From an uncultured Duncaniella sp. (GTDB taxonomy: Bacteria > Bacteroidota > Bacteroidia > Bacteroidales > Muribaculaceae), in contig CAJUIX010000004.1 in NCBI GenBank assembly GCA_910586665.1, positions 1-64,000 on the forward strand: a DNA stretch of 64,000 bases, in the 5' to 3' direction. A program made the position numbers and the translations under genes. The notes under the pieces were generated by a model. The model was not told where the DNA came from, ran no database searches, and worked only from the letters and a program-made list of their open reading frames with translations. Positions 34,342-43,496 of the stretch are shown here, piece by piece; within the stretch, counting starts at the first letter, position 1; each line of letters opens with the position of its first letter.

Positions 34342-35571
34342 ATGGATGAATTAAGAACCGTAGATTCGCATAAAGTCGATAGGGAGGAGGCGCGGAAGGA
34401 AAAACTGTGGAATTCCAACTACTGCAAGGCTATGGCCGGGAATTTCATGATGTTTTTCTCATTTTACCTGCTGACACCGCTGCTGCCGATATATCTTGAT
34501 GCCCAGTTCCATGCCGACAAGGACTTGATAGGCCTCGTATTGTCGGGCTATGTGGTTGCAGCTCTTGTCGTGAGGCCCTTCAGCGGCTTCATAGTCGACA
34601 GTTTCAATCGCAAGAAGGTGTTGATGCTCTGTTTCTTCGCTTTTTTTATCTGTTTCACAGGCTATATAGGCGCTGGGACCATACTGATGTTTGCAATAGT
34701 CAGGACCATCCACGGCCTCCCCTTCGGTGCAACTACTGTGGCTAATAGCACTGTGGCTATCGACGTGCTCCCTTCGTCGCGTCGCAACGAGGGTGTGGGT
34801 TTCTACGGGCTGAGCAACAATCTCGCTATGGCTATCGCGCCCTCTGCCGGAATCTATGTCTATTCGCTGACCGACAATTTCAAGCTTCTTTTCTGGATTT
34901 CGCTCGCAGTGGCCTTCCTCGGATTCTATATGGCCTGCACCATCAAGCTGCCGCAGCGCGTGCTGGTGGCCGACAAGCCCAAGCTAAGCATGGACCACTT
35001 CTTCCTGAGCCGCGCATGGCTCATGGCTGTCAACATCCTGCTCTTCGGACTATGCTGGGGTGTGATGAGCAACTATGTGGCGCTCTACGGCAAGCAGGAA
35101 CTCGGTATCACTGACGGCACCGGGCTCTTTTTCGCCCTCCTCTCCGGCGGTCTGTTCGTGTCTCGTCTCTACGGTGCCAAGTCGCTCCGCGAGGGTAAGC
35201 TGACCGAGAACGCTTTGCAGGGAGCGCTCATAAGCTGCGTCGGCTTCACGCTTTTTGCCATCGCTCCCGGAATCTGGGCCTACTATGTCTCGGCCATACT
35301 CATCGGCCTCGGCAACGGGCGCATGTATCCTGCCTTTCTCAACATGTTTATCTCCGTGGCGCGCCATGACCAGCGCGGGACTGCCAACTCGTCGATTCTC
35401 ACCGCCTGGGACTCGGGCATGGGGCTCGGCATCCTGCTCGGCGGAGTGCTCGCGGAGTATATAAACTTCTCGGCAGCATTCTGGTCGGCGTCGGTGTCGC
35501 AGATAAGCGGGACGCTGCTGCTCATTTTCTTCACCCGCCGCTTCTTCACAGCGCGCCGCCTCGATGACTGA
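34342..35571 (+). CDS. Major facilitator superfamily transporter
   Basis: The 409-residue inner-membrane protein has twelve predicted helices. Typical MFS features are a long N-terminal cytosolic leader, SGYVVAALVVRPFSGFIVDS followed by the basic loop NRKKVL (the motif-A position), and RTIHGLPFGATTVANS in the fourth helix. The second half repeats the pattern (LLSGGLFVSRLYGAKSLREG). It resembles drug or sugar efflux MFS proteins, but the substrate is not predictable. It has its own promoter and no obvious operon partner. Confidence 0.88.
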   Translation: MDELRTVDSHKVDREEARKEKLWNSNYCKAMAGNFMMFFSFYLLTPLLPIYLDAQFHADKDLIGLVLSGYVVAALVVRPFSGFIVDSFNRKKVLMLCFFAFFICFTGYIGAGTILMFAIVRTIHGLPFGATTVANSTVAIDVLPSSRRNEGVGFYGLSNNLAMAIAPSAGIYVYSLTDNFKLLFWISLAVAFLGFYMACTIKLPQRVLVADKPKLSMDHFFLSRAWLMAVNILLFGLCWGVMSNYVALYGKQELGITDGTGLFFALLSGGLFVSRLYGAKSLREGKLTENALQGALISCVGFTLFAIAPGIWAYYVSAILIGLGNGRMYPAFLNMFISVARHDQRGTANSSILTAWDSGMGLGILLGGVLAEYINFSAAFWSASVSQISGTLLLIFFTRRFFTARRLDD

Positions 35572-35713
35572 GCCGGTAACAGGGTTGTTTCTATATCCGG
35601 ATAGTTGAACTATCCAGGGTAAATTTTGATTAATATATTATATTAGGTTATTTTTTGCAAAGTTTAGTAATTTTGCACTCATGTTTCACGGTTAAAATAG
35701 AAAGGAAATACTG

Positions 35714-37102
35714 ATGGCTGTAAATGCAAGTTCATCCACTGAGGACCTTGGTGTTAAATCCGTAGGGAAACTCCTTGTGCAGTATTCTGTCCCGGCCATC
35801 ATCGCGAGTGTCGCCACCTCTCTTTACAATATCATCGACAGTATCTTCATCGGGCGTGGTGTCGGGCCTATGGCTATCGCCGGTCTCGCGATTACCTTTC
35901 CGCTGATGAATCTCGTTGCCGCCTTCTGTATGCTCATCGCTGCCGGCGGCGCCACGATTGTGTCGATTTTTCTCGGTCAGAAGAATTATTCGAGGGCCAC
36001 TGACGTGGTCAACAATGTCTTCACCCTCTGTCTCATCCACTCTATCGTGTTCGGCGGCCTGACGCTGATATTCCTCGACCCCATCCTGCTCTTTTTCGGC
36101 GCTACGGAGGACACGGTGATGTATGCCCACGAGTTTATGGAGGTGATACTCTACGGTACTCCTATAGGCTTCGTGTTCATCGGACTCAACAACCTCATGC
36201 GAGCCACCGGCTATCCGCGCAAGGCTATGGTGTCGGCGCTGATTTCGGTTGTTGTCAATCTCGTGCTCGCGCCTATCTTCATCTTCACCCTCGACCTCGG
36301 CATCCGCGGAGCGGCCTACGCGACTGTGTGCGGCCAGTTCTCGGCCTTCGTGTGGGTGCTGTCGCATTTCCTCTCCAAAAAAAGCTCCATCCACTTCCAG
36401 CGTGGCAACAAGTGGCTGTCGTGGACGATAGTCCGGCGCATCTATGCCATAGGTCTGTCACCATTTCTGATGAATGTCTGCGCCTGCGTGGTGGTGATTT
36501 TCATCAACCGTGCACTGCTGGACTACGGTGGCTCCGACGGCAACCTCGCCGTGGGCGCCTACGGTATTATCAACCGTACGACGATGTTTTTCGTGATGAT
36601 TGTCTTCGGTGTCACCCAGGGTATGCAGCCGATACTCGGCTACAATATCGGTGCCAACAATTTCAGCCGTGTGAAGCGGGTGTTAAGACTCGGTATATGG
36701 ATTGGTGTCGCCATAACCTGCGTGGGTTGGATTGTCAGCGAGGGTTTCCCCGACGAAGTGTCCGCCTTGTTTACGACCGACCCGACGCTTATCGGGCTTG
36801 CGCGCGACGGATTCAGAATCTATTTCATCGCCTACCCTGTTGTCGGCTGTCAGATTGTGATTCAGAACTTCTTCCAGAGCGTGGGCAAGCCGCAGATGTC
36901 GATATTCCTGTCGCTGACCCGCCAGCTGATCTTCCTCATCCCCTTCCTGATTGTCTTCCCGCGCTTCTGGGGAGTCGAGGGCGTGTGGGCGTCGATGGCC
37001 GGCTCGGATATAATAGCCTTCGTGGTCTCTCTCGTCACACTCTGGTGGTGGATGGGACATACTATGCGTGATATGGAGCGCCGCGCGGGTTTCATAGAGT
37101 AA
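35714..37102 (+). CDS. MATE family efflux transporter
   Basis: The 462-residue membrane protein has twelve helices and the MATE/NorM-like opening (VGKLLVQYSVPAIIASVATS, then LYNIIDSIFIGRGVGPMAIA). A second-half repeat begins near residue 240. It exports cationic compounds using a sodium or proton gradient. A -7 element TAATTTTG lies at 35668-35675. The following FAD oxidoreductase gene starts 29 bp downstream and may be co-transcribed. The substrate is unknown. Confidence 0.92.
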   Translation: MAVNASSSTEDLGVKSVGKLLVQYSVPAIIASVATSLYNIIDSIFIGRGVGPMAIAGLAITFPLMNLVAAFCMLIAAGGATIVSIFLGQKNYSRATDVVNNVFTLCLIHSIVFGGLTLIFLDPILLFFGATEDTVMYAHEFMEVILYGTPIGFVFIGLNNLMRATGYPRKAMVSALISVVVNLVLAPIFIFTLDLGIRGAAYATVCGQFSAFVWVLSHFLSKKSSIHFQRGNKWLSWTIVRRIYAIGLSPFLMNVCACVVVIFINRALLDYGGSDGNLAVGAYGIINRTTMFFVMIVFGVTQGMQPILGYNIGANNFSRVKRVLRLGIWIGVAITCVGWIVSEGFPDEVSALFTTDPTLIGLARDGFRIYFIAYPVVGCQIVIQNFFQSVGKPQMSIFLSLTRQLIFLIPFLIVFPRFWGVEGVWASMAGSDIIAFVVSLVTLWWWMGHTMRDMERRAGFIE

Positions 37103-37131
37103 TTATCAAGAAAAATATAGAACTATACATA

Positions 37132-38712
37132 ATGCAGCAGAATATAGATGTGAGAGTGTCGCCTCGTGTGGCCGGTGAGGCCATGTTGCTGAAGGCCGAC
37201 ATATCCGGGCGCCTCGGCGTCGACGCAAACGCCATAAAGCATATATCAGTAATCCGACGCTCGATTGACGCGCGGCAGCGCAATGTCATGGTCAACCTGT
37301 CGCTGAGAGTCTACATTGACGAGATGCCGGCAGCCGTGTCGCTTGTGCAGCAGGTCGATTATCGCCCTGTGGGGCCGGGAGCGGAGCAGGTGGTGGTAGT
37401 CGGGGCCGGTCCGGCAGGTCTCTTCGCGGCGTTGCGGTTGATAGAACTGGGCCTGAAGCCCGTGGTGGTCGAGCGCGGCAAGGATGTAGACTCGCGCCGC
37501 AAGGACATGGCAGACATCGCCCGTGAGGGTATTGTCAACCCTGACTCCAACTATTGCTTCGGCGAGGGGGGAGCGGGCGCGTATTCCGACGGCAAGCTCT
37601 ACACCCGCTCCAAGAAGCGCGGCTCTGTCGAGAAGATACTCAATATTTTCGCCCAGCACGGCGCGTCGGAGGATATACTCGTCGATGCCCACCCGCATAT
37701 CGGCACCGACAAGCTCCCGGAGGTAATCAAGGCCATGCGCAGGACCATTATCGACTGCGGGGGCGAGATGAGATTTGAAACCCGTGTTGATGACCTGGTG
37801 ATCAGCGACGGGGAGGTCAGAGGCGTGGTGACTGCCGACGGCTTGATAATCGAGGGCCCGGTGATACTCGCCACCGGTCACTCCGCGCGCGATGTCTACC
37901 GTATGCTCCACTCGCGCGGTGTCGCTATGGAGCCCAAGGGACTTGCCATAGGTGTGCGCCTCGAGCATCCGCAGAAACTCATTGATTGTCTGCGTTATCA
38001 TTCGAAGGAAGGGAGGGGGAAGTATCTGCCGGCGGCTGAATACACGATGCTCACCCGTGTCGACGACAGGGCCGTCTACTCCTTCTGCATGTGTCCGGGC
38101 GGTTTCATCATCCCCGCGGCAAGCGGCCCGGGGCAGCTGGTGGTCAACGGCATGTCGCCCTCCAACCGAGGGACCCGCTGGGCCAATTCCGGCATGGTCG
38201 TGGAGATTCTTCCCGAGGATGTGCCCGTGGGCGAGGGTGAGGATGAGATATTAAAGATGATGACCTTCCAGGAACGCATCGAGCGCGCCTTCTGGGAGGA
38301 GGCCGGGCGCACGCAGAACGCACCGGCGCAGCGCATGGCTGATTTCGTTGCCTCGAAACAGTCATCCGACCTCCCGCCCACGTCATACGCTCCCGGCATC
38401 CACCCCGCGCGCATCGACCGCCTGCTCCCCAAGGGCATCGCGCGTCGCCTGCAAGCGGGATTCAAGGATTTCGATCGCAAAAACCGTGGGTTTCTGACCA
38501 ATGAGGCCGTGCTCATCGGAGCGGAGACGAGGACTTCGTCGCCCCTGAGGATTCCTCGCGACGCTGAGACCCTCGCCCATGTAGGCCTCGCCGGCCTATT
38601 CCCCTGCGGTGAGGGCGCGGGCTATGCCGGTGGCATCGTCTCGGCCGCTATCGACGGTGACCGCGCCGCCGAGGCCGTGGCAGCCATGTTTGAGGTCGGT
38701 AAGGAGGCATAA
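37132..38712 (+). CDS. FAD-dependent oxidoreductase (COG2509-like)
   Basis: The 526-residue protein has a leading domain of about 80 residues rich in basic and hydrophobic strands. A Rossmann dinucleotide motif VVVVGAGPAGLFAALRL begins at about residue 87, and a second FAD block GLIIEGPVILATGHSARDV lies near 245. FGEGGAGAYSDGKLYTR is characteristic of the uncharacterised FAD dehydrogenase group COG2509. The C-terminus carries the FAD-closing motif LFPCGEGAGYAGGIVSAA. The substrate is unknown. Confidence 0.85.
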   Translation: MQQNIDVRVSPRVAGEAMLLKADISGRLGVDANAIKHISVIRRSIDARQRNVMVNLSLRVYIDEMPAAVSLVQQVDYRPVGPGAEQVVVVGAGPAGLFAALRLIELGLKPVVVERGKDVDSRRKDMADIAREGIVNPDSNYCFGEGGAGAYSDGKLYTRSKKRGSVEKILNIFAQHGASEDILVDAHPHIGTDKLPEVIKAMRRTIIDCGGEMRFETRVDDLVISDGEVRGVVTADGLIIEGPVILATGHSARDVYRMLHSRGVAMEPKGLAIGVRLEHPQKLIDCLRYHSKEGRGKYLPAAEYTMLTRVDDRAVYSFCMCPGGFIIPAASGPGQLVVNGMSPSNRGTRWANSGMVVEILPEDVPVGEGEDEILKMMTFQERIERAFWEEAGRTQNAPAQRMADFVASKQSSDLPPTSYAPGIHPARIDRLLPKGIARRLQAGFKDFDRKNRGFLTNEAVLIGAETRTSSPLRIPRDAETLAHVGLAGLFPCGEGAGYAGGIVSAAIDGDRAAEAVAAMFEVGKEA

Positions 38713-38756
38713 ATAAGATTTTCTTAGTCAATAAACCAATTAATATCTACAAGGAC

Positions 38757-39365
38757 ATGAAAAAAATTTCAGTTTTATCTCTAGTGGCCGCGCTGTGCGT
38801 AATGTTTGTGGCATGCGGCGGTAGTTCAAAAGGTGCTTCCGAGGCTCCTGCCACTGTCAGTGTCGACGAGGTGCTCGCTAATGCGGACTCTCTGCTCGGC
38901 GACACAATCATAGTCGAGGGTGTCTGCTCCCACCTCTGTGCCCACGGCGGCAAGAAAGCTTTTGTCGCAGGCTCTGCCGACAGCCTCATGCTCCGCTGCG
39001 AGGCATATCCTATCATGGGAGAACCGTTTTCGAAGGATGCCATCCGCCGTCCCGTTAAGGTGAAGGGAATCTTGTGTGAGGAGCGTGTCGACGAGGCCGT
39101 TCTTCAGGAAATGATTAGAAAGAACAATGAACTTATGGCTGCCGCGAAGGAAAACGGCGGTATCTCGACCGACAGTGTCGCTTCTAATGCCGAAAGCGGA
39201 TGCTCGACTGAGCGTGCGGCCAAAGGTCAGCGCGAGCTTACCTCTTTTGAGGAGCGTATCAATGATTTCAGGAATAAGATTGCCACCCGTCAGGCCAAGG
39301 AGGGTAAGGACTACCTTTCGTTCTACTATCTTCAGGCGGCCGGTTATGAAATACTTCCCGAGTAA
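38757..39365 (+). CDS. Lipoprotein with an OB-fold-like domain
   Basis: The 202-residue protein has a lipoprotein signal (MKKISVLSLVAALCVMFVACGG, lipobox FVAC). A beta-rich segment (about 35-105) resembles OB-fold domains. It contains an unusual Cys/His cluster (GVCSHLCAHGGKKAF) with a further Cys in MLRCEAYP that could bind metal or a redox cofactor. The C-terminal third is helical and charged. The family is not recognised with certainty. A strong bidirectional terminator separates it from the convergent fucO gene. Confidence 0.7.
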   Translation: MKKISVLSLVAALCVMFVACGGSSKGASEAPATVSVDEVLANADSLLGDTIIVEGVCSHLCAHGGKKAFVAGSADSLMLRCEAYPIMGEPFSKDAIRRPVKVKGILCEERVDEAVLQEMIRKNNELMAAAKENGGISTDSVASNAESGCSTERAAKGQRELTSFEERINDFRNKIATRQAKEGKDYLSFYYLQAAGYEILPE

Positions 39366-39382
39366 ACTCTGGTAGTATGACA

Positions 39383-39423
39383 AAGGAGGGTGTTGCAAAC
39401 AATGGTTTTGCAACACCCTCCTT
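39383..39423. terminator. Bidirectional terminator between the lipoprotein gene and fucO
   Basis: A 17-bp perfect stem (39383-39399 with 39407-39423, AAGGAGGGTGTTGCAAA) has a 7-nt loop. It is the longest clean terminator stem in this region. Confidence 0.85.
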
Positions 39424-39441
39424 ATTGGATTATAAATATCG

Positions 39442-40596
39442 TCAGAGCACCTTTGTATAGAGCGCCTTGATGTCCTCAATTGTGACGTCGCGGGGATTGC
39501 CGGGGGTACAGACGTCGGCGAGGGCCTGGTCGGAAAGCGCCTGGATGTCAGCCGCGCCGATGCCAAGTTCGGAGAGGTGCTGCGGGATGCCCACCTTTAT
39601 GGCGAGAGCCTTGACTGCATCACATGCGGCCCAGGCTGCCTCTTCGCGGGTCATGCCGTTGATGTCGACACCCATTGCCTCGGCGATTGCAGGATACTTG
39701 TCGAGGCAGGCGGGCATGTTCCACTCCATGATAGTGGGGAGCAGGAGGGCGTTGGCGACACCGTGGGGGATGTCGAAGAGCGAGCCCATCGGGTGGGCCA
39801 TGCCGTGGACGAGCCCGAGGCCTACGTTGGAGAAGGCCATGCCTGCGACATATTGGGCGACGGCCATAGCGTCGCGCGCCTCGGCGTTGGAGGGTTCGGC
39901 GACGGCGGTCGGGAGGTTGCGGCTGATCATGCGGATGGCCTCGATTTCAAACATGTCGCTGAGTGCCCAGGCACCCTTGGTGATGTAGCCCTCGATTGCG
40001 TGGGTGAGCGCGTCCATGCCGGTTGCGGCGGTGAGCGATGCCGGGAGGGAGTACATAAGCTCGGCGTCGACGATAGCGACAGCAGGGATGTCGTTGGGGT
40101 CGACGCACACCATCTTCTTCTTGTTCTCCTCGTCGATGATAACGTAATTGATAGTCGTTTCGGCTGCTGTTCCTGCTGTTGTCGGGAGGGCTACGATGGG
40201 CACGCTCTTGCGGGTGGTCGGCGCGCAGCCTTCGAGCGATACGATGTCGGAGAATTCGGGGTTGTTGATGACGATGCCGACAGCCTTGGCGGTGTCAATC
40301 GACGAGCCGCCGCCGATAGCAATGATGAAGTCGGCGCCTGACTTCTTGTAGGCCTCGATGCCGGCCTTGACATTGCTGACAGTGGGATTGGGCTTGACGT
40401 CGCTGAAGATTTCGTAGGGGATTGAGGCCTCGTCGAGGACGTCGGTGACCATTTTGGCGACACCGAATTTCACGAGTCCGGGGTCGGTGACGATGAGGGC
40501 CTTCTCCTTGCCGAGACGTTTGATGACTTCGGGCAGTTCCTTGCGTGCGCCCGGGCCGAAGTATGACACTTCGTTGAGTATGAACCTGTGGGTCAT
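39442..40596 (-). CDS. fucO: Lactaldehyde reductase (iron-containing alcohol dehydrogenase)
   Basis: Group III alcohol dehydrogenase of 384 residues that reduces L-lactaldehyde to 1,2-propanediol. The NAD-binding motif GGGSSIDTAKAVGI lies near residues 95-108. The metal ligands lie in TGMDALTHAIEGY and in GLGLVHGMAHPMGSLFDIPH. These sequences match FucO rather than butanol or glycerol dehydrogenases. It would complete anaerobic rhamnose catabolism by removing the lactaldehyde made by RhaD, although it lies about 8 kb from the rhamnose genes. Confidence 0.9.
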   Translation of the reverse strand: MTHRFILNEVSYFGPGARKELPEVIKRLGKEKALIVTDPGLVKFGVAKMVTDVLDEASIPYEIFSDVKPNPTVSNVKAGIEAYKKSGADFIIAIGGGSSIDTAKAVGIVINNPEFSDIVSLEGCAPTTRKSVPIVALPTTAGTAAETTINYVIIDEENKKKMVCVDPNDIPAVAIVDAELMYSLPASLTAATGMDALTHAIEGYITKGAWALSDMFEIEAIRMISRNLPTAVAEPSNAEARDAMAVAQYVAGMAFSNVGLGLVHGMAHPMGSLFDIPHGVANALLLPTIMEWNMPACLDKYPAIAEAMGVDINGMTREEAAWAACDAVKALAIKVGIPQHLSELGIGAADIQALSDQALADVCTPGNPRDVTIEDIKALYTKVL

Positions 40597-40675
40597 ATCG
40601 GATAGAATTTTAGGTATTAAATATAGGGATTAACTATGGTTGAAACGATTGGTTTTCTTATTCTGAGTGGTGCTA

Positions 40676-41581
40676 TCAGTCATATTTCTGGAAATCACGG
40701 GGATCGATTTCGTCGATGACCTTCATAAGATACTGCCCATACTGGTTTTTGAGCATCGGACGTGCGAGCTGTTCCATTTTTTCGCGGGAAATCCAGCCCC
40801 GGCGGTAGGCTATCCCCTCGAGGCAGGCTATTTTTAGCCCCTGGCGCTTTTCGAGCACCTCGATGTAGATTGACGCCTCGGCAAGGGAGTCGTGGGTGCC
40901 GGTGTCGAGCCACGCGAAGCCTCGCGGGAGGGTGCTGACCTTCAGCTCGCCGCTGTTGAGAAATTGCTGGTTGACAGAAGTGATTTCAAGCTCGCCTCGG
41001 GCCGAGGGGCGGATGCCGGCGGCGATGTCGACCACCTTGTTGGGGTAGAAATAGAGTCCGACGACGGCATAGTTGGATTTTGGCCGGGCGGGCTTCTCCT
41101 CGATTGAGAGGCAGCGCCCCTCGCTGTCAAACTCCGCGACGCCGTAGCGCTCCGGGTCGTTGACCCAGTAGCCGAAGACTGTAGCCGTGGCTTTTTTTTC
41201 GGCATTGTCGACAGCCTCTTTGAGCACTGTCGAGAATCCGGCTCCGTGGAAGATATTGTCGCCGAGGACGAGACAGACGCTGTCGTCGCCGATGAACTCC
41301 CGGCCTATGATGAAGGCCTGGGCGAGGCCGTCGGGGGACGGTTGTTCGGCATATTCGAACCTTACGCCGAAGTCAGAGCCGTCGCCGAGCAGCCGCCGGA
41401 ATCCGGGGAGGTCCTGGGGGGTGGAGATGATGAGGATGTCGCGTATGCCGGCAAGCATGAGGGTCGATATGGGATAGTAGACCATCGGCTTGTCATAAAT
41501 CGGCAGCAGCTGCTTGCTGATGCCCTTGGTGATAGGGTAGAGGCGAGTCCCCGACCCACCGGCCAAAACGATTCCTTTCAT
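40676..41581 (-). CDS. rfbA: Glucose-1-phosphate thymidylyltransferase
   Basis: The enzyme joins glucose-1-phosphate and dTTP to make dTDP-glucose, the first step to dTDP-L-rhamnose for surface glycans. The ATG at 41581 gives the canonical N-terminus MKGIVLAGGSGTRLYPITKG; an upstream extension in frame is non-homologous. The 301 residues include the signature GGSGTRLYP with catalytic Arg13/Lys region, and the sugar-site blocks VLGDNIFHG and AWLDTGTHDSL. It stands alone here, without rfbB, rfbC or rfbD. A -7-like TAAATTTG lies at 41614-41621. Confidence 0.95.
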   Translation of the reverse strand: MKGIVLAGGSGTRLYPITKGISKQLLPIYDKPMVYYPISTLMLAGIRDILIISTPQDLPGFRRLLGDGSDFGVRFEYAEQPSPDGLAQAFIIGREFIGDDSVCLVLGDNIFHGAGFSTVLKEAVDNAEKKATATVFGYWVNDPERYGVAEFDSEGRCLSIEEKPARPKSNYAVVGLYFYPNKVVDIAAGIRPSARGELEITSVNQQFLNSGELKVSTLPRGFAWLDTGTHDSLAEASIYIEVLEKRQGLKIACLEGIAYRRGWISREKMEQLARPMLKNQYGQYLMKVIDEIDPRDFQKYD

Positions 41582-41701
41582 GGCTGAATTATATTGTTCA
41601 AGTTCCTGTGATGCAAATTTAGACAAAATCCCTGTGATTTTTATATAATATGGTGGTGAAAATAAATTTTGGAATCGTGTGTGAAAAAGTTGCAAATAAA
41701 T

Positions 41702-41732
41702 TTGGCTGTTTCAAAAAAACGTCCTACCTTTG
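41702..41732 (+). promoter_or_regulatory. tRNA-His promoter
   Basis: TTG (41702-41704), a 20-bp spacer and TACCTTTG (41725-41732) match the consensus and lie 20 bp upstream of the tRNA. Confidence 0.7.
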
Positions 41733-41752
41733 CAGCGCAAAACCTGATACAT

Positions 41753-41828
<76 letters not shown>

Positions 41829-41850
41829 CACCTAAGTAATTTTGCTAAGA

Positions 41851-41888
41851 AATAGGGTTGGAATCTATTCCGGCCCTATTTCTTTTTT
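41851..41888 (+). terminator. Terminator between tRNA-His and cobU
   Basis: AATAGGGTTGGAA (41851-41863) pairs with TTCCGGCCCTATT (41868-41880) through two T-G wobbles and a 4-nt loop. T-rich TCTTTTTTC follows. It ends only about 30 bp before the cobU ATG. Confidence 0.85.
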
Positions 41889-41920
41889 CATATATCTCTC
41901 ACATTCAACGCGTATTCAAA

Positions 41921-42442
41921 ATGGGAAGGCCAAAGATTATCTATGTGACTGGAGGGCAGCGGTCGGGCAAGAGTCTCTATGCCGAGCGCAAGGCCCTGTC
42001 GCTCTCTGATTTTCCCGTATATATAGCCACCTCGCAGGTCCGTGACGAGGAGATGCGCCGCCGGGTCGAGGCCCACAGGCTCAGGCGCGGTCCGCAGTGG
42101 ACCACTCTCGAAGAGCCGCTCCATGTCGGTTCGCTCCCGCTCGGAGAGGGGCAGGTGGCGGTGTTTGACTGCGTAACACTTTGGGCTTCCAACTGGTTTT
42201 TTCATTGCGGAGAGGATGTCATTCAGGCTTTGGAGGCGATGAAGAAACAGCTTGACGGCCTCTGCGGGCGCGGAGCCACTATTATTTTTGTCAGCAATGA
42301 AATCGGCCTCGGTGGAATCTCCGAAAACGTGATGCAGCGCCGCTTCACCGACCTCCAGGGCATGATCAACCAGCATATAGCCTCGCTGTCCGACGAGGCA
42401 CATCTCATTGTTTCGGGAATTGATGTAAGGATTAAAGGATAA
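41921..42442 (+). CDS. cobU: Adenosylcobinamide kinase / adenosylcobinamide-phosphate guanylyltransferase
   Basis: Bifunctional enzyme that phosphorylates adenosylcobinamide and then attaches GMP, activating it for nucleotide-loop assembly of B12. The ATG at 41921 (MGRPKIIYVTGGQRSGKSLY) gives 173 residues with the P-loop GGQRSGKS at 11-18 and FVSNEIGLGGIS. Upstream non-ATG starts would run into the terminator. It is first in the cobU-cobT-cobS-cobC set. No promoter is visible between the tRNA terminator and the ATG. Confidence 0.92.
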   Translation: MGRPKIIYVTGGQRSGKSLYAERKALSLSDFPVYIATSQVRDEEMRRRVEAHRLRRGPQWTTLEEPLHVGSLPLGEGQVAVFDCVTLWASNWFFHCGEDVIQALEAMKKQLDGLCGRGATIIFVSNEIGLGGISENVMQRRFTDLQGMINQHIASLSDEAHLIVSGIDVRIKG

Positions 42443-42457
42443 ACCATAGATTTAATT

Positions 42458-43495
42458 ATGAAATTCGATATCAGGCAGGTACATTCGGAACTCGCGCCTG
42501 CTCTCACCGATAAAATTGACAATCTGACCAAGCCGAAAGGCTCGCTTGGCCGCCTCGAGGAACTGGCCTTGCGCATAGGGATGATCCAGGGGACGCTCAG
42601 TCCCGAGCTTAGGGCGCCCCACAATGTGCTCTTCGCCGCCGACCACGGAATCATCGACGAGGGAGTGAGTGTGTCGCCCAAGGAGGTGACATGGCAGCAG
42701 CTCGGCCACTTCTCAAAGGGTGGGGCGGGCATCAACTTCCTCTGCGAGCAGCACGGGTTCAGACTCGTGCTCGTTGATGCAGGTGTGGACTATGACATCC
42801 CTTCCGGCCACGGTATCATTGACAAGAAGGTGCGTCGCTCGACCCGCAATTTCCTCCATGAGGCAGCCATGACGTCCGAGGAGTTCGAGGTGTGTCTCCG
42901 GCGTGGTGCGGAGGTGGTCGACGATGTGCATGCCTCCACCGGCTGCAATGTCATCAGCTTCGGCGAAATGGGTAGCGGCAACACATCGGCCTCCTCGATG
43001 TGGATGCACCTCTTCACCGGGATAGACCTGAAGGACTGCATCGGCGCGGGCGCCGGACTCAACTCCGAGGGGGTGCGCCACAAGTATGACGTGCTCTCCA
43101 GCGCGCTTGCCAACTATAGCGGCGAAGATACTGTTGAGGCAAAAATGGCATGGTTCGGCGGATATGAGATGGTGATGGCTGTCGGGGGTATGCTCCGCGC
43201 GGCTGAGTTGGGCATGATTGTGATTGTCGACGGATTTATAATGACGAGCTGTATGCTCGCGGCCTCGAAGCTATGCCCGGCGGTCATGGACTATGCCATT
43301 TTCGGCCACCAGGGTGATGAGAGCGGCCACAAGCTTATGCTCTCGGCTATGGGAGCAAGGGCGCTGCTACATCTCGACCTCCGTCTTGGCGAAGGCTCGG
43401 GCGCGGTCTGTGCCTATCCTATAATCGAGTCGGCGGTTAGGATGATTAACCGCATGGACTCTTTCAGCGATGTGGAAGTGACGAAATATTTCTGA
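42458..43495 (+). CDS. cobT: Nicotinate-nucleotide-dimethylbenzimidazole phosphoribosyltransferase
   Basis: The enzyme makes the alpha-ribazole phosphate of the B12 lower ligand by transferring phosphoribosyl from nicotinate mononucleotide to a benzimidazole-type base. The 345-residue product shows DNLTKPKGSLGRLEELALRIG, NVLFAADHGIIDEGVS, and SFGEMGSGNTSASSM near the substrate site. Other blocks are GAGAGLNSEGVRHKYDVLS and the C-terminal GHQGDESGHKLMLSAMG. It lies 15 bp after cobU and 1 bp before cobS. Confidence 0.95.
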   Translation: MKFDIRQVHSELAPALTDKIDNLTKPKGSLGRLEELALRIGMIQGTLSPELRAPHNVLFAADHGIIDEGVSVSPKEVTWQQLGHFSKGGAGINFLCEQHGFRLVLVDAGVDYDIPSGHGIIDKKVRRSTRNFLHEAAMTSEEFEVCLRRGAEVVDDVHASTGCNVISFGEMGSGNTSASSMWMHLFTGIDLKDCIGAGAGLNSEGVRHKYDVLSSALANYSGEDTVEAKMAWFGGYEMVMAVGGMLRAAELGMIVIVDGFIMTSCMLAASKLCPAVMDYAIFGHQGDESGHKLMLSAMGARALLHLDLRLGEGSGAVCAYPIIESAVRMINRMDSFSDVEVTKYF

Positions 43496-43496
43496 G

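Noticed and set aside
35599..35615. GGATAG-TTGAA-CTATCC hairpin after the MFS gene as terminator
   Set aside because: Only 6 bp and no T-run follows; too weak to list as a terminator.
41881..41921. Search for a cobalamin riboswitch in front of cobU or the BtuD-like gene
   Set aside because: The available leaders are shorter than 50 nt, and no conserved B12-box was seen.
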